Source: Phoronis australis (taxonomy: Eukaryota; Phoronida; Phoronidae). Taken from it: a stretch of 64,000 nucleotides of DNA. The notes below the pieces were generated by a model, which was given only the letters and a program-made list of their open reading frames with translations, ran no database searches and was not told the origin of the DNA. The stretch lies in contig NMRA01000504.1 in assembly GCA_002633005.1 (NCBI GenBank), positions 147,571-211,570 of the forward strand. The letters are read 5' to 3'. This document shows positions 11,901 through 22,849 of the stretch, in pieces. The position numbers were made by a program, and so were the translations under genes. The first letter of the stretch is position 1; every line of letters begins with the position of its first letter.

Positions 11901-13056
11901 TTCCATTCTGTTTTTGAACAAACACAAGGTAAGTGTACATCATAATCCTAGTTTGCACTTGAAGATCCTAGCATTAAAACTTTCGTGTTTGAGTCTGAAC
12001 TCAAAATTTAGAGTTGTTACTCGAGTGTAAACCTCAAATCTAGGGGTCATCAAGTGCAAACTTGGACTAGATGTCATAGTGTACTCAAGCACAGACCTTG
12101 GATTTGAGTTGATACTAATGCAGAACCAATAATAAGGACACAGAGTAGACCTCGAGCCACAAACTTGAGATTTCCAATTCACATTCCAAATTGGAGTTTT
12201 ACTGTAGTTGCAGTCATCAGGCATGATCCAAGACAATTTTCTGAACTTTTGTACAACTCGCACTATACTCAGTTACTTCAACACAAAGCTAAAGAATCTT
12301 ACATTGAGACTATACTAAAATAAAGTACAAGAGAGTTGACCGAGTCAAACTGTGTGCTGTATTAGCATCACGAAAATGATTATTAGATGGCGCAGAATAC
12401 GTCAAACCCATCCAAACATGGTAAGGTGTCAATTCCTCACGAATAAATATTTGCCAAATTTCATGAAAACCCATCAAAGAGCTGAAAAGATACAAAAGCA
12501 AACATAAAATCTTAAACTGGCATCAGGAAGCACAGCGCTAGTCCAATCTGTTCATCTACCGTCAAGTTAACAGCAACAAACTTGCAAAATTTTAAAAACA
12601 TCTTCCAAAAGGTTTAAGGACATACAACAGAAAATAGGCAATGCTGTCACCTTAATTCTAAACATATTTGCTAATTGCATGAAAATCCACCAAGGAACTG
12701 CTAAGGCAAATGTAAAAAACTAAAATTGCCACCAGGGAGCAGAGTGGTAGTCAGATCGCTTCGAAATTCGTTGTTGTCTGTAGTCAGCTTCGCAGTACAC
12801 ATGCCCAATCTTTGTTTAGATAAGGGTTTAGGAGATACAGAAGCAGACTTGGTAGATATTGAGGTACACACAAAGAAGCTAACTAAAACTGTCCAGTTTC
12901 AGGAAGATTGTGATTTCGGGGGAATTCATCAGTGAACAGCCAGACAGAGACGACAGCGGTATGCACCCACACAAGTGGCACTCCAGGGAAAGTAAACATG
13001 TACCAATAAGACAGGAAGTACTTACCCTCCCCCGATTCTTCACTTGGTACTGGCAT
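2727..13056 (-). CDS. MPP2/MPP6: MAGUK p55 subfamily scaffold protein (MPP2/MPP6, Varicose-type), complete, 12 coding exons
   Basis: Coding exons in transcript order: 13056-13026, 11813-11695, 10796-10644, 10233-10081, 9537-9313, 8991-8860, 8496-8388, 5407-5348, 5154-4990, 4193-3991, 3178-3050, 2903-2727. All introns are GT-AG and all phases fit, giving 551 residues, close to vertebrate MPP2/MPP6. Order seen: two L27 regions (about 15-50 and 70-115), PDZ (about 142-222), SH3 (about 229-290), basic HOOK linker (RKKK), guanylate-kinase-like domain (about 345-545) with the family P-loop [12 protein letters not shown], and the C-terminal WVPANWV. Family knowledge: non-enzymatic membrane-associated scaffold at cell junctions that binds partner tails through PDZ and other L27 proteins through L27; the Drosophila member Varicose acts at septate junctions. 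The start is the only in-frame ATG that opens the L27 exon in phase. The MPP2/6 assignment rests on GK and PDZ sequence recalled from memory; an invertebrate pro-orthologue of both is likely. Confidence 0.93.
3050..3178 (-). CDS. MPP2/MPP6: MPP exon: GK domain, lid side
   Basis: 129 nt, phase 0, acceptor TTTTGTAG, donor ACA|GTAAGT. It encodes [19 protein letters not shown], the strand and helix usually written LRTAEFxPYVVFI in MPP2/6. Confidence 0.93.
3179..3990. other. MPP intron with C-rich tract
   Basis: No exon seen. From about 3,740 to 3,980 the plus strand is poor in G and rich in CCT/ACC, so all three plus frames stay open and look Pro/Ser/Thr-rich. I read this as base composition and not as a gene. 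Confidence 0.6.
3991..4193 (-). CDS. MPP2/MPP6: MPP exon: GK domain core
   Basis: 203 nt, acceptor TTGGTCAG, donor CAG|GTGAGT. It encodes [17 protein letters not shown], then [19 protein letters not shown] and YGTKLDTV, the GMP-binding-like region of the GK fold. A Cys replaces the aromatic residue usual just before TSR. Confidence 0.93.
4990..5154 (-). CDS. MPP2/MPP6: MPP exon: guanylate-kinase-like P-loop
   Basis: 165 nt. It encodes [20 protein letters not shown], then [14 protein letters not shown], the degenerate P-loop that marks MAGUK GK domains, which bind phospho-peptides and do not phosphorylate GMP. Donor CGCT|GTAAGT leaves one base for the next codon. Confidence 0.93.
5348..5407 (-). 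CDS. MPP2/MPP6: MPP exon: basic HOOK segment
   Basis: A 60-nt exon with split codons at both ends (2 + 57 + 1), encoding [19 protein letters not shown]. The lysine cluster matches the HOOK/SH3-GK linker of p55 proteins. It lies just downstream (in transcript order) of the intron that holds the long-TIR transposon. Confidence 0.85.
6003..8348. mobile_element. long-TIR DNA transposon, about 2.35 kb, decayed, in an MPP intron
   Basis: The ends are inverted copies. The left end starts TAGTCGGTGGGCCAGA and the right end finishes TCTGGCCCACCGACTA. Similarity runs on through the GTGAGTACTTT(G/A)GGGGGCAA block for well over 100 bp. AACT directly flanks both ends and may be a 4-bp target duplication. 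The interior holds broken reading frames (one stretch near 6,580-6,770 shows a CIIC pair) and a 530-nt gap, so any transposase cannot be judged. A 152-bp relative lies at 49.6 kb. The superfamily is not assigned. Confidence 0.7.
7542..8071. other. assembly gap, 530 N
   Basis: A run of N inside the long-TIR element. Open frames reported across it have no meaning. Confidence 0.99.
8388..8496 (-). CDS. MPP2/MPP6: MPP exon: end of SH3 and start of HOOK
   Basis: 109 nt from acceptor CTTGTTAG to donor TCTT|GTGAGT. It encodes [20 protein letters not shown], the SH3 GLIPS motif, followed by a charged linker that starts the HOOK region. Confidence 0.9.
8860..8991 (-). CDS. MPP2/MPP6: MPP exon: SH3 domain, first part
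   Basis: 132 nt, phase 0, donor CAG|GTAAGT. It encodes [17 protein letters not shown] and [14 protein letters not shown], ending KSWWQ: the ALYDY-like strand, acidic loop and paired Trp of a MAGUK SH3. Confidence 0.93.
9313..9537 (-). CDS. MPP2/MPP6: MPP exon: PDZ domain core
   Basis: 225 nt, phase 0. It encodes [17 protein letters not shown], then [17 protein letters not shown], a textbook PDZ beta-C to alpha-A region, and ITLKVLP as the last strand. Donor taken as GTG|GTCAGT; one codon earlier (AAA|GTGGTC) is possible but weaker. Confidence 0.93.
10081..10233 (-). CDS. MPP2/MPP6: MPP exon: end of L27 and start of PDZ
   Basis: 153 nt, phase 0, donor CTG|GTGAGT. It encodes [15 protein letters not shown] (end of L27), an acidic Gly-rich linker, then [15 protein letters not shown], which begins the PDZ and its carboxylate-binding loop; the Gly follows in the next exon. 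Confidence 0.9.
10644..10796 (-). CDS. MPP2/MPP6: MPP exon: second L27 domain, first part
   Basis: 153 nt, phase 0 at both ends, acceptor TTTGCAG and donor AAG|GTAAGC. An acidic linker leads into [20 protein letters not shown], the start of the second L27 helix bundle. Confidence 0.88.
11695..11813 (-). CDS. MPP2/MPP6: MPP exon: first L27 domain
   Basis: 119 nt between acceptor TTTCAG and a weaker donor AAG|GTACTT. It encodes [12 protein letters not shown] and [17 protein letters not shown], the p55-type N-terminal L27 region that pairs with other L27 scaffolds. Confidence 0.85.
11945..12180. repeat. small internal repeat with inverted arms in an MPP intron
   Basis: TAGTTTGCACTTGA (about 11949-11962) is inverted as TCAAGTGCAAACT (12050-12062). 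Similar ctcgagtgtaaacctcaaat and gtactcaagcacagac units lie between and after. It looks like a short decayed palindromic element. Confidence 0.4.
12446..12745. repeat. diverged tandem duplication in an MPP intron, period about 215 bp
   Basis: The stretch beginning ATATTTGCCAAATTTCATG near 12,447 recurs as ATATTTGCTAATTGCATG near 12,663, with matching downstream blocks (CCATCAAAGAGCTG against CCACCAAGGAACTG, and GGCATCAGGAAGCA against GCCACCAGGGAGCA). Function unknown. Confidence 0.45.
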
Positions 13057-13072
13057 TTTTCACATGAAGTGC
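13026..13072 (-). CDS. MPP2/MPP6: MPP exon with start codon and end of 5' UTR
   Basis: Acceptor TTTTGTAG precedes 16 nt of 5' UTR. The ATG (13056-13054) has A at -3 and opens [10 protein letters not shown]. The exon ends at donor G|GTAAGTA, leaving one base that completes a Val codon with the next exon. An upstream ATG in the same exon is followed at once by TGA, so it is a start-stop uORF. Coding part is 13056-13026. Confidence 0.75.
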
Positions 13073-16000
13073 CTACAAAAGAGAACAAGCATCGCTGAGA
13101 ATGTTTTCTCAATACCTTCCTTAAATATTTAAATCAGTGTAGTTTGGTAGCAGCCCTTCGTCAACACAAACTTTGTTGAAAATACGACTAAACTTCTTGT
13201 TTAGTCATGTTTACAACGAAGTTGGTGCAAACATTTAAAGAGGATGCCCACCATCAAAATGACCACTTTCGCTAAAACGCTTCATTCTTGAAACGGAAAA
13301 ATATACTTGAAATGTTGCCATAACTTCTGAAACAAGATTTGATTTAAATTAATGTTTTAGAAATGCTTCGTCTGTACTTAACGCTTTTAAAACATATTTC
13401 ATAGTGTTCAAAATGTTGCTGAAAAAGTAGACCTAAACTAAACATTAAGAAATTTAGTAGGAAGCATTCGTACTTTCATACACTTGTGACAAATATTCTT
13501 TTTCTCCCCAAGCTCAACATTCTTATTACATTCACATTCTATACATGGAAGTAATCTGTATTGCCTTGTTTTTAAATTCTTTATGAAAGGGAACTGATAC
13601 CAACAGTTGGAAGTTAATTGAAAACACAGCTGTGTCTTCCATAAAAAGTACAAGTACTAGTGATGTGCACAAGCCGTTGCCTTGGTTCAGTTCTTATCTG
13701 CATGACACACCGACTTATGTCTGAGCTGATTGATCAAACTTTACCTGAGATAAGATAGTGTTGAATCAGATCCGTTTAACAATATCTTGTGCGATTTGAT
13801 GTACTTTTCTTAAGGTCCATACTAACTGCGCTTTGAGCGAAGTTAATTGAATTGTTCATAACAACTTTTGTAGTTGACGGCATTGACGTAACCAGTAGGT
13901 GATGCTGTTGTCATCGAAGTAATCGCAAAGACGTGCTGAGGCATCTCGTGTATTCTAAGATTTTTTTAATGTGACAGTTTGCAAACATTTATGTGTGCCA
14001 CTTGACATAAAACTTATTTCTAATTTCATAGGTGATTATTCAAGCAAAATATAAGCAACTATTAGCGATGATAACAGTGGCACCTGGCGATAACTTCGAT
14101 GGGCCCGAAGTTAACTATGCATACTGCACCGCAGCATAGACGATCCGCTTTTAAATCCACCTATTTACTGCAAAGTTAACTGGCATTGCCATACTGCCTG
14201 CAATGCCCCAACGCATCAACGTTAGTATGAAAGGGCATATAAACTGATGGCAACTTTTCTCAATATCACAAAGTCAATGAACAAGGAGTTAAATTAAATG
14301 ACTGGAACTTTGAAGTGGCTTTGTTTCTGAGACAAGATAACACCAGGCTGTCAATAAATTCTCGTAGTGAGAAATCTCCCCAACATGAGAAATGTCCCCG
14401 ACAGATGATTTTAATTTAATTTAATTCATTGAAATAATCCAAAAAAACAAACTGATGGACATTTATTGATGGACATTTATGAACGTGCACAACGTATGTA
14501 GCAGAATGCCTGTGTGAAAAGGGATCCTTTAGGAAACACAATAAGTGTGAATGACAAGCGAACGAGGACAGCAAAACAACCTAGACTTAAACGCAGCAGT
14601 CATAGTACATACAGACAAACCAGATTCAACGTTCTAACAGTATAATATTCAATGGGAACAAAATAAAAACACTACCTAATATCAAACTGGTTACCACAAC
14701 TAAATGTTTTGTATCAATAGCAGTTATTAGCAACTACACATTAATATTTTAAAATTATACTTGTGTCTATGTAAATGTATACCCACATTTTAACAGCTCA
14801 GTTACCACTCGCAACTAGCATTTTCATTTTTCATGAAAATTCTAAGATACAGTTTTCTTTATTCATGAGTTTCAAGAATACCAACTACTCCAAAAAAGTA
14901 ACTTTCCCTTCAATTATTTCTTCGTGCAATTTCCACGTTAATGAAGAAAAAAATACAAAAAAGCTAACTCAAAACAAAGAACGAGCCTCCATTTTTGTTG
15001 CAAATTTACATCATTTGCCATGATTAAAAGGTCTGAGAAATGGAAGATCTGCAGTTAACGTTAGTTGTAGAATGGAGTCACTCTGTGCAGATTGGGAAAC
15101 ATGCCACTACTGCTACAGATGCTAGCACCAATAATGCGGACACTGCGTTTGTTGTGTCATTCTCGACTGTGACAGCGATTCTCTGGCAAACTTATAGGTT
15201 GTCTTTAACAAATCTGTTTTTGACAGCTTGGTGGTCGCATTCGGCAGAAGCTGTTTGGTTGCAAAGCACCTATGTGTAAACGTTTCAACCTTGTTACCTT
15301 GCAATTGCTCTGGAGTGGCCATATCTTGATATGTCTCTTACTGATACAGCTTTTTTTACAAACGAGATTCTTCACAGTTCTCGAAGATGCCAAGACGAAG
15401 TTGCCTACCTGTTGTGTTGTGCCTGCCATTTTCAAATTGACCAATTGCTTCAAGACATTGATTTTATGACAATTGTGACATAATTTCCCAATACTAATGA
15501 ATGAATATCCCTCTGCACTAATTAACAGCTGTCAACTGACTGTTCAAAGCTCACATCAGTTCAAATTGACTAAGAACTATGAATTGGAACCTTATGGTAC
15601 CATACTAGAAGACATAGGATATTCACTAATAGAAACTTAGTGTGATCCTAAAATTGAGGCCACCCTGTAAATTACCAAGCTGTAAACTTTGATTCCCACT
15701 GAATTACTCGACTGATTACAAGAATTCGAAATTTCGCAACTTTTGATTCGGACGTGTCCGATATTTTAGCTATTTAATTTTCACAGAACAACTTACAAGT
15801 GAAACAGCAAAACGTTGGAAATTATAGATTTTAGTTAGTATAATTCAGTATACGGTGACAAGACATTGTTTCTTATGGTAAAAAGGTAGTTACCTTTTTA
15901 GTAGACTTAACAATAACCTTTGTGCAGTCGAGTCCTCACAAATTGCATGTTTATATTAACCCCACGAAATGTTTTCAATTTCCATGAGTTTGCATGCGTG

Positions 16001-19000
16001 GAAGTCACACTAGACTTTTGCAGGTCTATGCTCTGTCGTGGCCTACTTATGCCAGTCTGCAGGTACACAGGTACGCTCCAGAACCTGGTATTGTCTGCAT
16101 GACTCATCAGTGATTTGCAATGATAAGAAATGCAGGCTTGTCTATCACTGTCACTGACCTGAGACACTATCTTGTAGATGGCTAGGTCTGATATATCACA
16201 TCTTGGCATGATCAAGAACACCAGACTACTAATCAGTGAAATAATAAACATAACACTTGATCTTCATTGCAATATAGGCAACTATGTATGTGATTATTGA
16301 AAAAGATGATACCACACCAAACCCAGCCTAAAATTAAGATAGGATAAAACTTGACACATTCACCTATCATTTGAAAGCAAACTTCTGTTTCTTTTTTAAA
16401 AACTACGCTTGGAGTAGGGAAATAATTTTTTGATCGAAGTGTCACTCACGTTTACAAATTTTGAAGACTTAAATCGTAAAATTTTTCAAACTTTTTCCAA
16501 AATTTTGAGAGTAAGTGAAGGTTACGGCGCATTATATTTCTATAAATAAAAGAGTAAGAACTGAAAACATGTGAGTTTATGTAATCAAAGAAATTCCTGA
16601 GGACATATGAAAATCATCAGCCAGGCAGACCAAACTCGTAAATACCACGCTGATTTCGCCAGAAATCAATAGGGTTCCATATCCTGCATGGGCAGCACAC
16701 CATAGGGGGCTGGGGTCTATAGCCCCTAACTTTTTTCAGTGCTCCCGCGCCCATGGTCTATGGGTGGTGCACCACAGGGGGGCTGGGGGGCTATAACCCC
16801 CACTTTTTTCAGTGTTGCACCACCCATGTCATGAAAGTTAAGATCAGTCAGCGATTTACTTTTTAGTTATTCCACGGAAAAGACCTCCCCATCCAAACAT
16901 CGATCCGGAGAAATTCAAGCGAGACCACTAAACCAAGCTGCCCTTTATGACAATATATGTTTTGACTAACTTGATACAATGTGCAGAAACACTACAGCTA
17001 TCAAAACTGACCTCTTACCACCACTCCCATGTATGTAATTCTTACACATGTCCATCAACTGCTCAAGTGATCAAGTTATGGTAGGCCTGTTAGGCCAAGG
17101 CTGATGTAGCTACTAAAGTGATCTGTTTACAAACATTTCCCAAACTACCATTTCCCAAACTACTAAAAGGGTATTGCCACAGAAATACTTAAGAACTATT
17201 AAGGGGCTGAAACTCAACAGGTGGCCACCACTGAGTGCTAGTGGCTTGCAAAAATGGATGAAAAAATTATACAGTGCCCTATGCAGAAAGCAGAATTCTC
17301 CTTTCCTTGGAAGATCCCTTGAAGTATCCCAGCTAGAAACCAAGATATTGTGAAAATGACACATGAGCCTCGCGCTACTTCAGCATTATGTACACAGGGG
17401 TAATTTTGAAGTAAAATGGACATCACATTTCTTGTATTGTTAAATTGCCACTTCATGTTTTCCTGCTATTTTAATTGACATTAGTATAACCTGGTGTTTA
17501 ATGATGTCATTAGCATGCAATTGCCATTTTATTCAGCTACCCACATTTTCGATCTTAAAATTACAGCTAAATCATTGTTGCTTGGGAAGACTACCTCAAA
17601 GACTTCAGCATGCACATTTAAAACAAATACTAAACCACGTTTTGGTAGATTGCACCCAAAACTGCTTCCAACATCTAGGATACTGCACTGTATATTTGCT
17701 TGGACAACTGAAAGCCCTGTTCAGTTATATAAGTCTGGCCTCAATGTTACAAGATGGACTGGGTGCTTCAAAGATTCCCAGCCTTTCCACACAATTGTAT
17801 ATAAACTCACCCGAAACGTTAATCACGCCTTCCGACTTACTTGATTTTGTGAAGAAATGTTGAGCTTCACTCAAACTTTTGACGATTGGAAAACGCCTAT
17901 GTAGCTTTAGCATTACTTCGTTTCAAAGATTTGATTATTAAGTTGGCAGATCTGCAGTCAAAATCTAAGTTTACATACTTATCCTCTTTACTAAGATCAA
18001 TTCCAATGTAACCGGTAATTGTGATCATCAGCTGGTTTTCACACCTGAAAAACGGCCTATTTTCACATTTTCTGTCTTTGAAAGTATCAAAATGGTCTAC
18101 AATGATGGCTAATGTCACCACAATCTTTGTTACGGCAAACTATACGAGACCCAACGTCAAAACAAATTTATACAGCTTTGTACCAAACCACACCACTTGG
18201 ACTTTTCAAACATGGCTCAAAACTTTAAACAAAACACAGAACTTTTCAAACAGGGCACTATAGCACCATGTTTGACTTCTTGCAGTGAGAACACAAAATG
18301 TCTCTGCCTCCAACGCTGCACATCAAATCCTTAGTCAAGCAGCTGAGCACTATTGGCTATCAACCTTTCAACTAATTGCAAAAACACCTTGTCAGCACAG
18401 CTCCAAGTAATGGCAAACAAATGCCAGAAAAGAAACAACAACTGTCAACACATGTTACAGATGTCCTCCCTTTAAACATGGCTAATGAACTAGAATGGAC
18501 TAGAGTCCAGTTGAGAGCAAAAAGCAAGCAGCTACTTACAAAAGCATTAGTTGGCCTTTTACTTCTTGAGAAAACTGTTGAAATAATTCTATTTGTGGAA
18601 CAGGCAGTCCCAGAGAGTCCAGAACCAGTTTATTCCACAATCATGAACACCGTTATGTAATATTTTCAGACTCTCTTGGTGACTCTTCACAAGCTACCAG
18701 CCTAGACATGTGACAATCGTGTAACAATGGTCTGTGAATAGTCCTAACTGTAAAAATTCATCATTTGATTTGGAACTTTTGATTATCTTTTCAAACAATT
18801 TAGCGGTGTCTTCGAAAAAGCTAAGTAACTTTGACAAGATTTTGTCAACATTTTGGAAAAGTCTGGAAACCGTACATCACTAAACAATAGCAATCTGCAG
18901 TTCAATTTAACCATTTTCTGAAACACTACAGCAGTATCAGCGCCCTCATGAATGCGCATCCATGGGGGACCTGCCATGCAAATCGCTACTTTAATTTTAA

Positions 19001-20855
19001 AAATTAGTTTGCCATTTGCCATTTCCATGGTAAGTTTTACTATGTTGCAAGTGAGGGTCGAATAATGGCCGGCATTCCCCTGTGAAAAATATTTTAAAAC
19101 CTCCCTCATCAGGCACAGAAATTCCTCTATAATTACTAAAAATTCCTATCGAGGATAGACCCACTTCTTCGAAATGTTAGTTAGATGAGGAATGGCGGCA
19201 AAGGGGGTGAGATTTACGGTGACTGGGGTTGGGGGGAGTTCCCTCAACCAAAAAATTCCCTTCTCATAAGGTACCAGCATCTATCCCCAAAGGCAAAAAG
19301 GTAAATGCGCGACAAAAAGTTCTTCACTTGTCCAAAACGGCTCAGAAGTAAGTTGTAGGCAAAGCATTTCGAAACCTAGGTCAATCATATATACAAAATG
19401 TTTTCTACCTTCGTAAATGAAATGCGATGATTTTGGGATATGGCAATTATGTTAGTGGTTCATTTCAATATCAAAATACCTTTCCAATGCAAAACACTGT
19501 TTGATAATCTCAAAATAAAGTTTCAGATTCAATAGCTAAAACAAAACATTTTAGACTTTTTGGAAAGAAAGCAAAAGATACAAATCGAGCAGAAATTTTT
19601 ACCAAATATTGACTTAAAAATAGCAAGTTCAGTCAGAACAGCAAAACAATTCCCTTTTTATATATTGTATTCCCACCATGCACCATCCTTTGAATACAAC
19701 TCATAGAAGTTGATTAACGCAGCCATCATCGCCACAATACGTTATGTAAACAAGGAAACATGCCCAATTGTGAGTTATTGCCTAAAATTATCAGGAAAAT
19801 TATTTGAGCAATTTTAAACAATCACCTGTCCCTGTCAATCAAAAACATTGTAGGAAAAGCCATCTAACACTGCGCTATCATCATGACTCATGCTAAGAAT
19901 GTTAATTAATGATCATTAAAACATATGTTGCTAAATACATTTGGGCTTTGTGCAACTAATACTCAATGTGACCAGCAACACTGAGCACTAAAACATAGCA
20001 GACAGAGTGAACTTGGGTATAATTTCCAATTGTTTATAAATAACCTAAAGGTGTCGACAGCAACAACCATTATATGTCACACGAAATATTTATGAGCTCT
20101 ATCTCCAACCTGGGAATAGAACAAGGTTCCAGCAAATTAGGAATGAGGGAAACTACAATACGAATCGCCTACTCATCAGGTAAAAGCTCAAGCTGCTGTA
20201 TAGGTCCAGTGGTTGCCCTTTTAATAAATGAAACAACACAACAAATGTAGACACTGTACATAGCTCAACTTCCTCAAGGGCATTTAACAAAAAGATACAG
20301 GCTAAGATGTTCAGTTAGATCAACACAGCTGCTTACATTGAGATTAGTTAAATCCCGTTAGGTTTCCAACTGAAAATTTGTCTTTCGTTTACAACTTTAA
20401 ATAAGATCGTAATGTAAACTCCAATGTCAAATTAGCAGGGTGTTTCGCAATGTCACGCCTTGTGCTCACAGACATACTTTGCCAGGAAATGCGGGATTTC
20501 AAACTAGGTCAAGTCTGCACAGCCGCTACCGGCGGACAGGTGTTGCACACGTAGATATGAGAGAGACACGAGTGAACAACATTACGGTCTCCTAACAAAG
20601 CCTGAAATCGTTGCACCACTTTCTCACATCCCAAATTATGCCAACGGACAGCAAAGCAGTGCAAGAAAACTCATCACACCTGAAATTCCGTAGACGGATT
20701 GGCAACCGCCATTTTGAAGTTGCCGAAAACTTCCATTGAAATGCAAGATATTTTCTACAAAATTCGAACACTTCTTACAACACATGAAAAATGATGATAT
20801 AGACTCACGTGCAATTTGCCGTCTTGAACTGGCAAAGTTCTAAGTCTATGCTTAC
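13073..20855. other. long first intron of the MPP gene
   Basis: About 7.8 kb between the non-coding first exon and the start-codon exon. The only clear object is the palindromic CATGGG repeat at 16.7 kb. Open frames near 15.0-15.5, 17.5-17.9 and 18.4-18.7 kb are unrecognised, overlap frames on the other strand, and lack splice context. A candidate alternative first exon lies near 20.7 kb. Confidence 0.5.
16687..16828. repeat. palindromic CATGGG element, copy A
   Basis: About 142 bp, from CATGGGCAGCACACC to GTTGCACCACCCATG. It is built of two similar direct half-units, each with a CACAGGGGGGCT-type G-run, a palindrome-like core around CTATA(G/A)CCCC and then ACTTTTTTCAGT. Copies B and C lie at 49.1 and 50.0 kb. 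Non-autonomous MITE-like; no TSD resolved. Confidence 0.65.
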
Positions 20856-20960
20856 CTTGTAAATTTAACCAAAATTGAATACACCTTTGCCGACTAACGA
20901 AAGCGGAAGAGTGAGGACGCTGTTGTCAAACTGACACGCGATTGGCCAAAATATTAGTCA
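20856..20960 (-). promoter_or_regulatory. MPP2/MPP6: probable first (non-coding) exon and promoter of the MPP gene
   Basis: On the minus strand a GGCCAAT box (about 20947-20941) is followed by an exon-like stretch ending at a strong donor, ACAAG|GTAAGC (exon edge at 20856). No other strong promoter is seen upstream of the coding start at 13056. The transcription start is not visible directly. Confidence 0.4.
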
Positions 20961-21342
20961 CCTAGTGCGCTCCTAGTGGTTAGTCTCAAAACTATTGCTA
21001 TTCCGTCACCACTTCTGCCGAATCCGTGTTACGTGAAGTGTCCGATGTAATTTGCCCAAAAGGTTTACATGCGTGTCTAACTTTTTGGAAAGGATGACGG
21101 AGGACAAACAGACGTTTTTTATTTGCAAGACAAATCAAGAAACGCGCACGTTGATCACCACCTTGATGATCAGTCTACCACCTGGGCATTAACTAACTAG
21201 TGAAAGCAGTCTTTGTAAACGTCAGCAGTACATTTCATTAGAATCCAAAATTGCTGAAGTTGTTATAGTTGCTTACTTTAAGGAAAAAAAAGAAAACCCA
21301 TTCGATACGAGAAAAAATGATGCGGAATTTCTTTTGCTGTTG

Positions 21343-21363
21343 TTTTTTTTTTTTTTTTTTTTT
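21343..21363. repeat. poly-T tract (21 T)
   Basis: Uninterrupted T run. No adjoining retroposon body was recognised. Confidence 0.9.
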
Positions 21364-22770
21364 ACTCATTCGCTGGCAAATATGGGGTGGAACTTGCACG
21401 CTTATTCCTTATCTCTGTCATTGCTTGGTCAGAAATTCAACATATAGCGACGACGTGAACATGATTGATGTACGTTGAAAATTGACAAATGTTTTGAACA
21501 ACGAGTTTTGTTTCGAAAATGGTCCGGCGTAAATCACTCAACCGCGTCCACTTGTGACGTGGTGTTGGAGAATAACACTGCATGATGCGGGCTATGTGAG
21601 CCCCCACGGTATGTCAATGAGTGCAAAGGCCACCTATTTGCAGATTTTTTTGTTTTCGCTTTTACAAGTTGTCAATGAATACAACTGTACTTCGTTTACG
21701 GTAGATGATGTTCAAGTTCTTTAGTTCCTGCTGTATATCGTAGCATAGTTTGGAGAATGCAAATACATCTTTAAACATGATTGCTCGCATTTGTTTACGT
21801 GCCTTTATGTAGTACTTAAAATCATGGGGCAGGCGGGCGTTCTTTTTTAGTCGGTGAGTCCCGGTCTCAAAAAGCGTGGTACAGACCAGAATGAACTATA
21901 ATTGTTGACGTGGTTTAATATCAGGTAATGTCACGGGTATATTGAGTAAAGGTTAACAAATCTCATCAAAATGTGTTTGTCATTCTTTGTTCATGATGTC
22001 TTTAAATGAGTTCTTTGGGGGTAATAAAAACGTGATAGAAAGCATCATTATTAACGAAACTTTGAAAGGCGTGAATTCACTTCTACATGTGACTCAGTGC
22101 TCTTGGGAACACCCCTAAAACTACGAATGATATCAGTCGTCTTTTCAACTACTATGAGGCTTGGAGAATGAGAGCAAATTTATGAAACAAAATTCATTGG
22201 AGGGCCGCTCGGGTATCATGAAAATTAATGTTTTGAAAACGATTTCATTGAACTGGTTTTTTATGAGGTATCTCGGGTGTTAATTAATCTAAGTTAGCAA
22301 GGACAAAGGCTACCTGAAACGCTGGCACACCTGATGATACCAAATTGGCAACTTTTATTTTTAAACTATTTAAAAATACCGATGCTTACTTCTGTCTCTG
22401 TCACTTGCCTTATTTGACAAAATAACATATCCGAGTCTAAGCTACGCTGCTGAGATGTGGCAATTTGATAAGTTCGAGTGCATTGAAAATGTCCAGAATT
22501 TTTTGGTAAAATGACCATGGGTGTAGGAACTTCCTATTCCTGTGGCCGCTGTTTATCAAATATCATGTTGAAATGTACTAAATATCGGTTCAACAGCATG
22601 ACGGTATTCGCGCTGAATTCTACGTATGCCGCGGGTACCATCAAACACACGCACTAGACCACGTGCGAAACGTTTATTATGTAGCAAAAAATGATAGTGG
22701 ATAACAGCACCGATACAAATGAAGGCAAGGAAGTCTTAATCGCAGGACCCATTAGGCACTTCCCCTGAGC

Positions 22771-22849
22771 CCCACGACAAGGAGGACCCCACGACCACGG
22801 GGACCCCACACGGCAACCACGGGTACCCCACGACCACGGGGACCCCACG
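22771..22849. repeat. GC-rich short tandem repeat
   Basis: Imperfect copies of CCCCACGACCACGGGGA, partly self-complementary (CCCCACG against CGTGGGG), repeated three to four times. It stands out in an AT-rich region. Confidence 0.65.

Noticed and set aside
15040-15469. Overlapping ORFs on both strands
   Set aside because: No motif, no conserved composition, frames open on both strands together.
17494-17913. ORFs of 116 and 120 codons in two plus frames
   Set aside because: Overlapping frames with no recognisable domain inside a long intron.
18376-18660. 94-codon ORF with a helical Leu/Lys-rich part
   Set aside because: Unrecognised, no promoter or splice support, lies in an intron.
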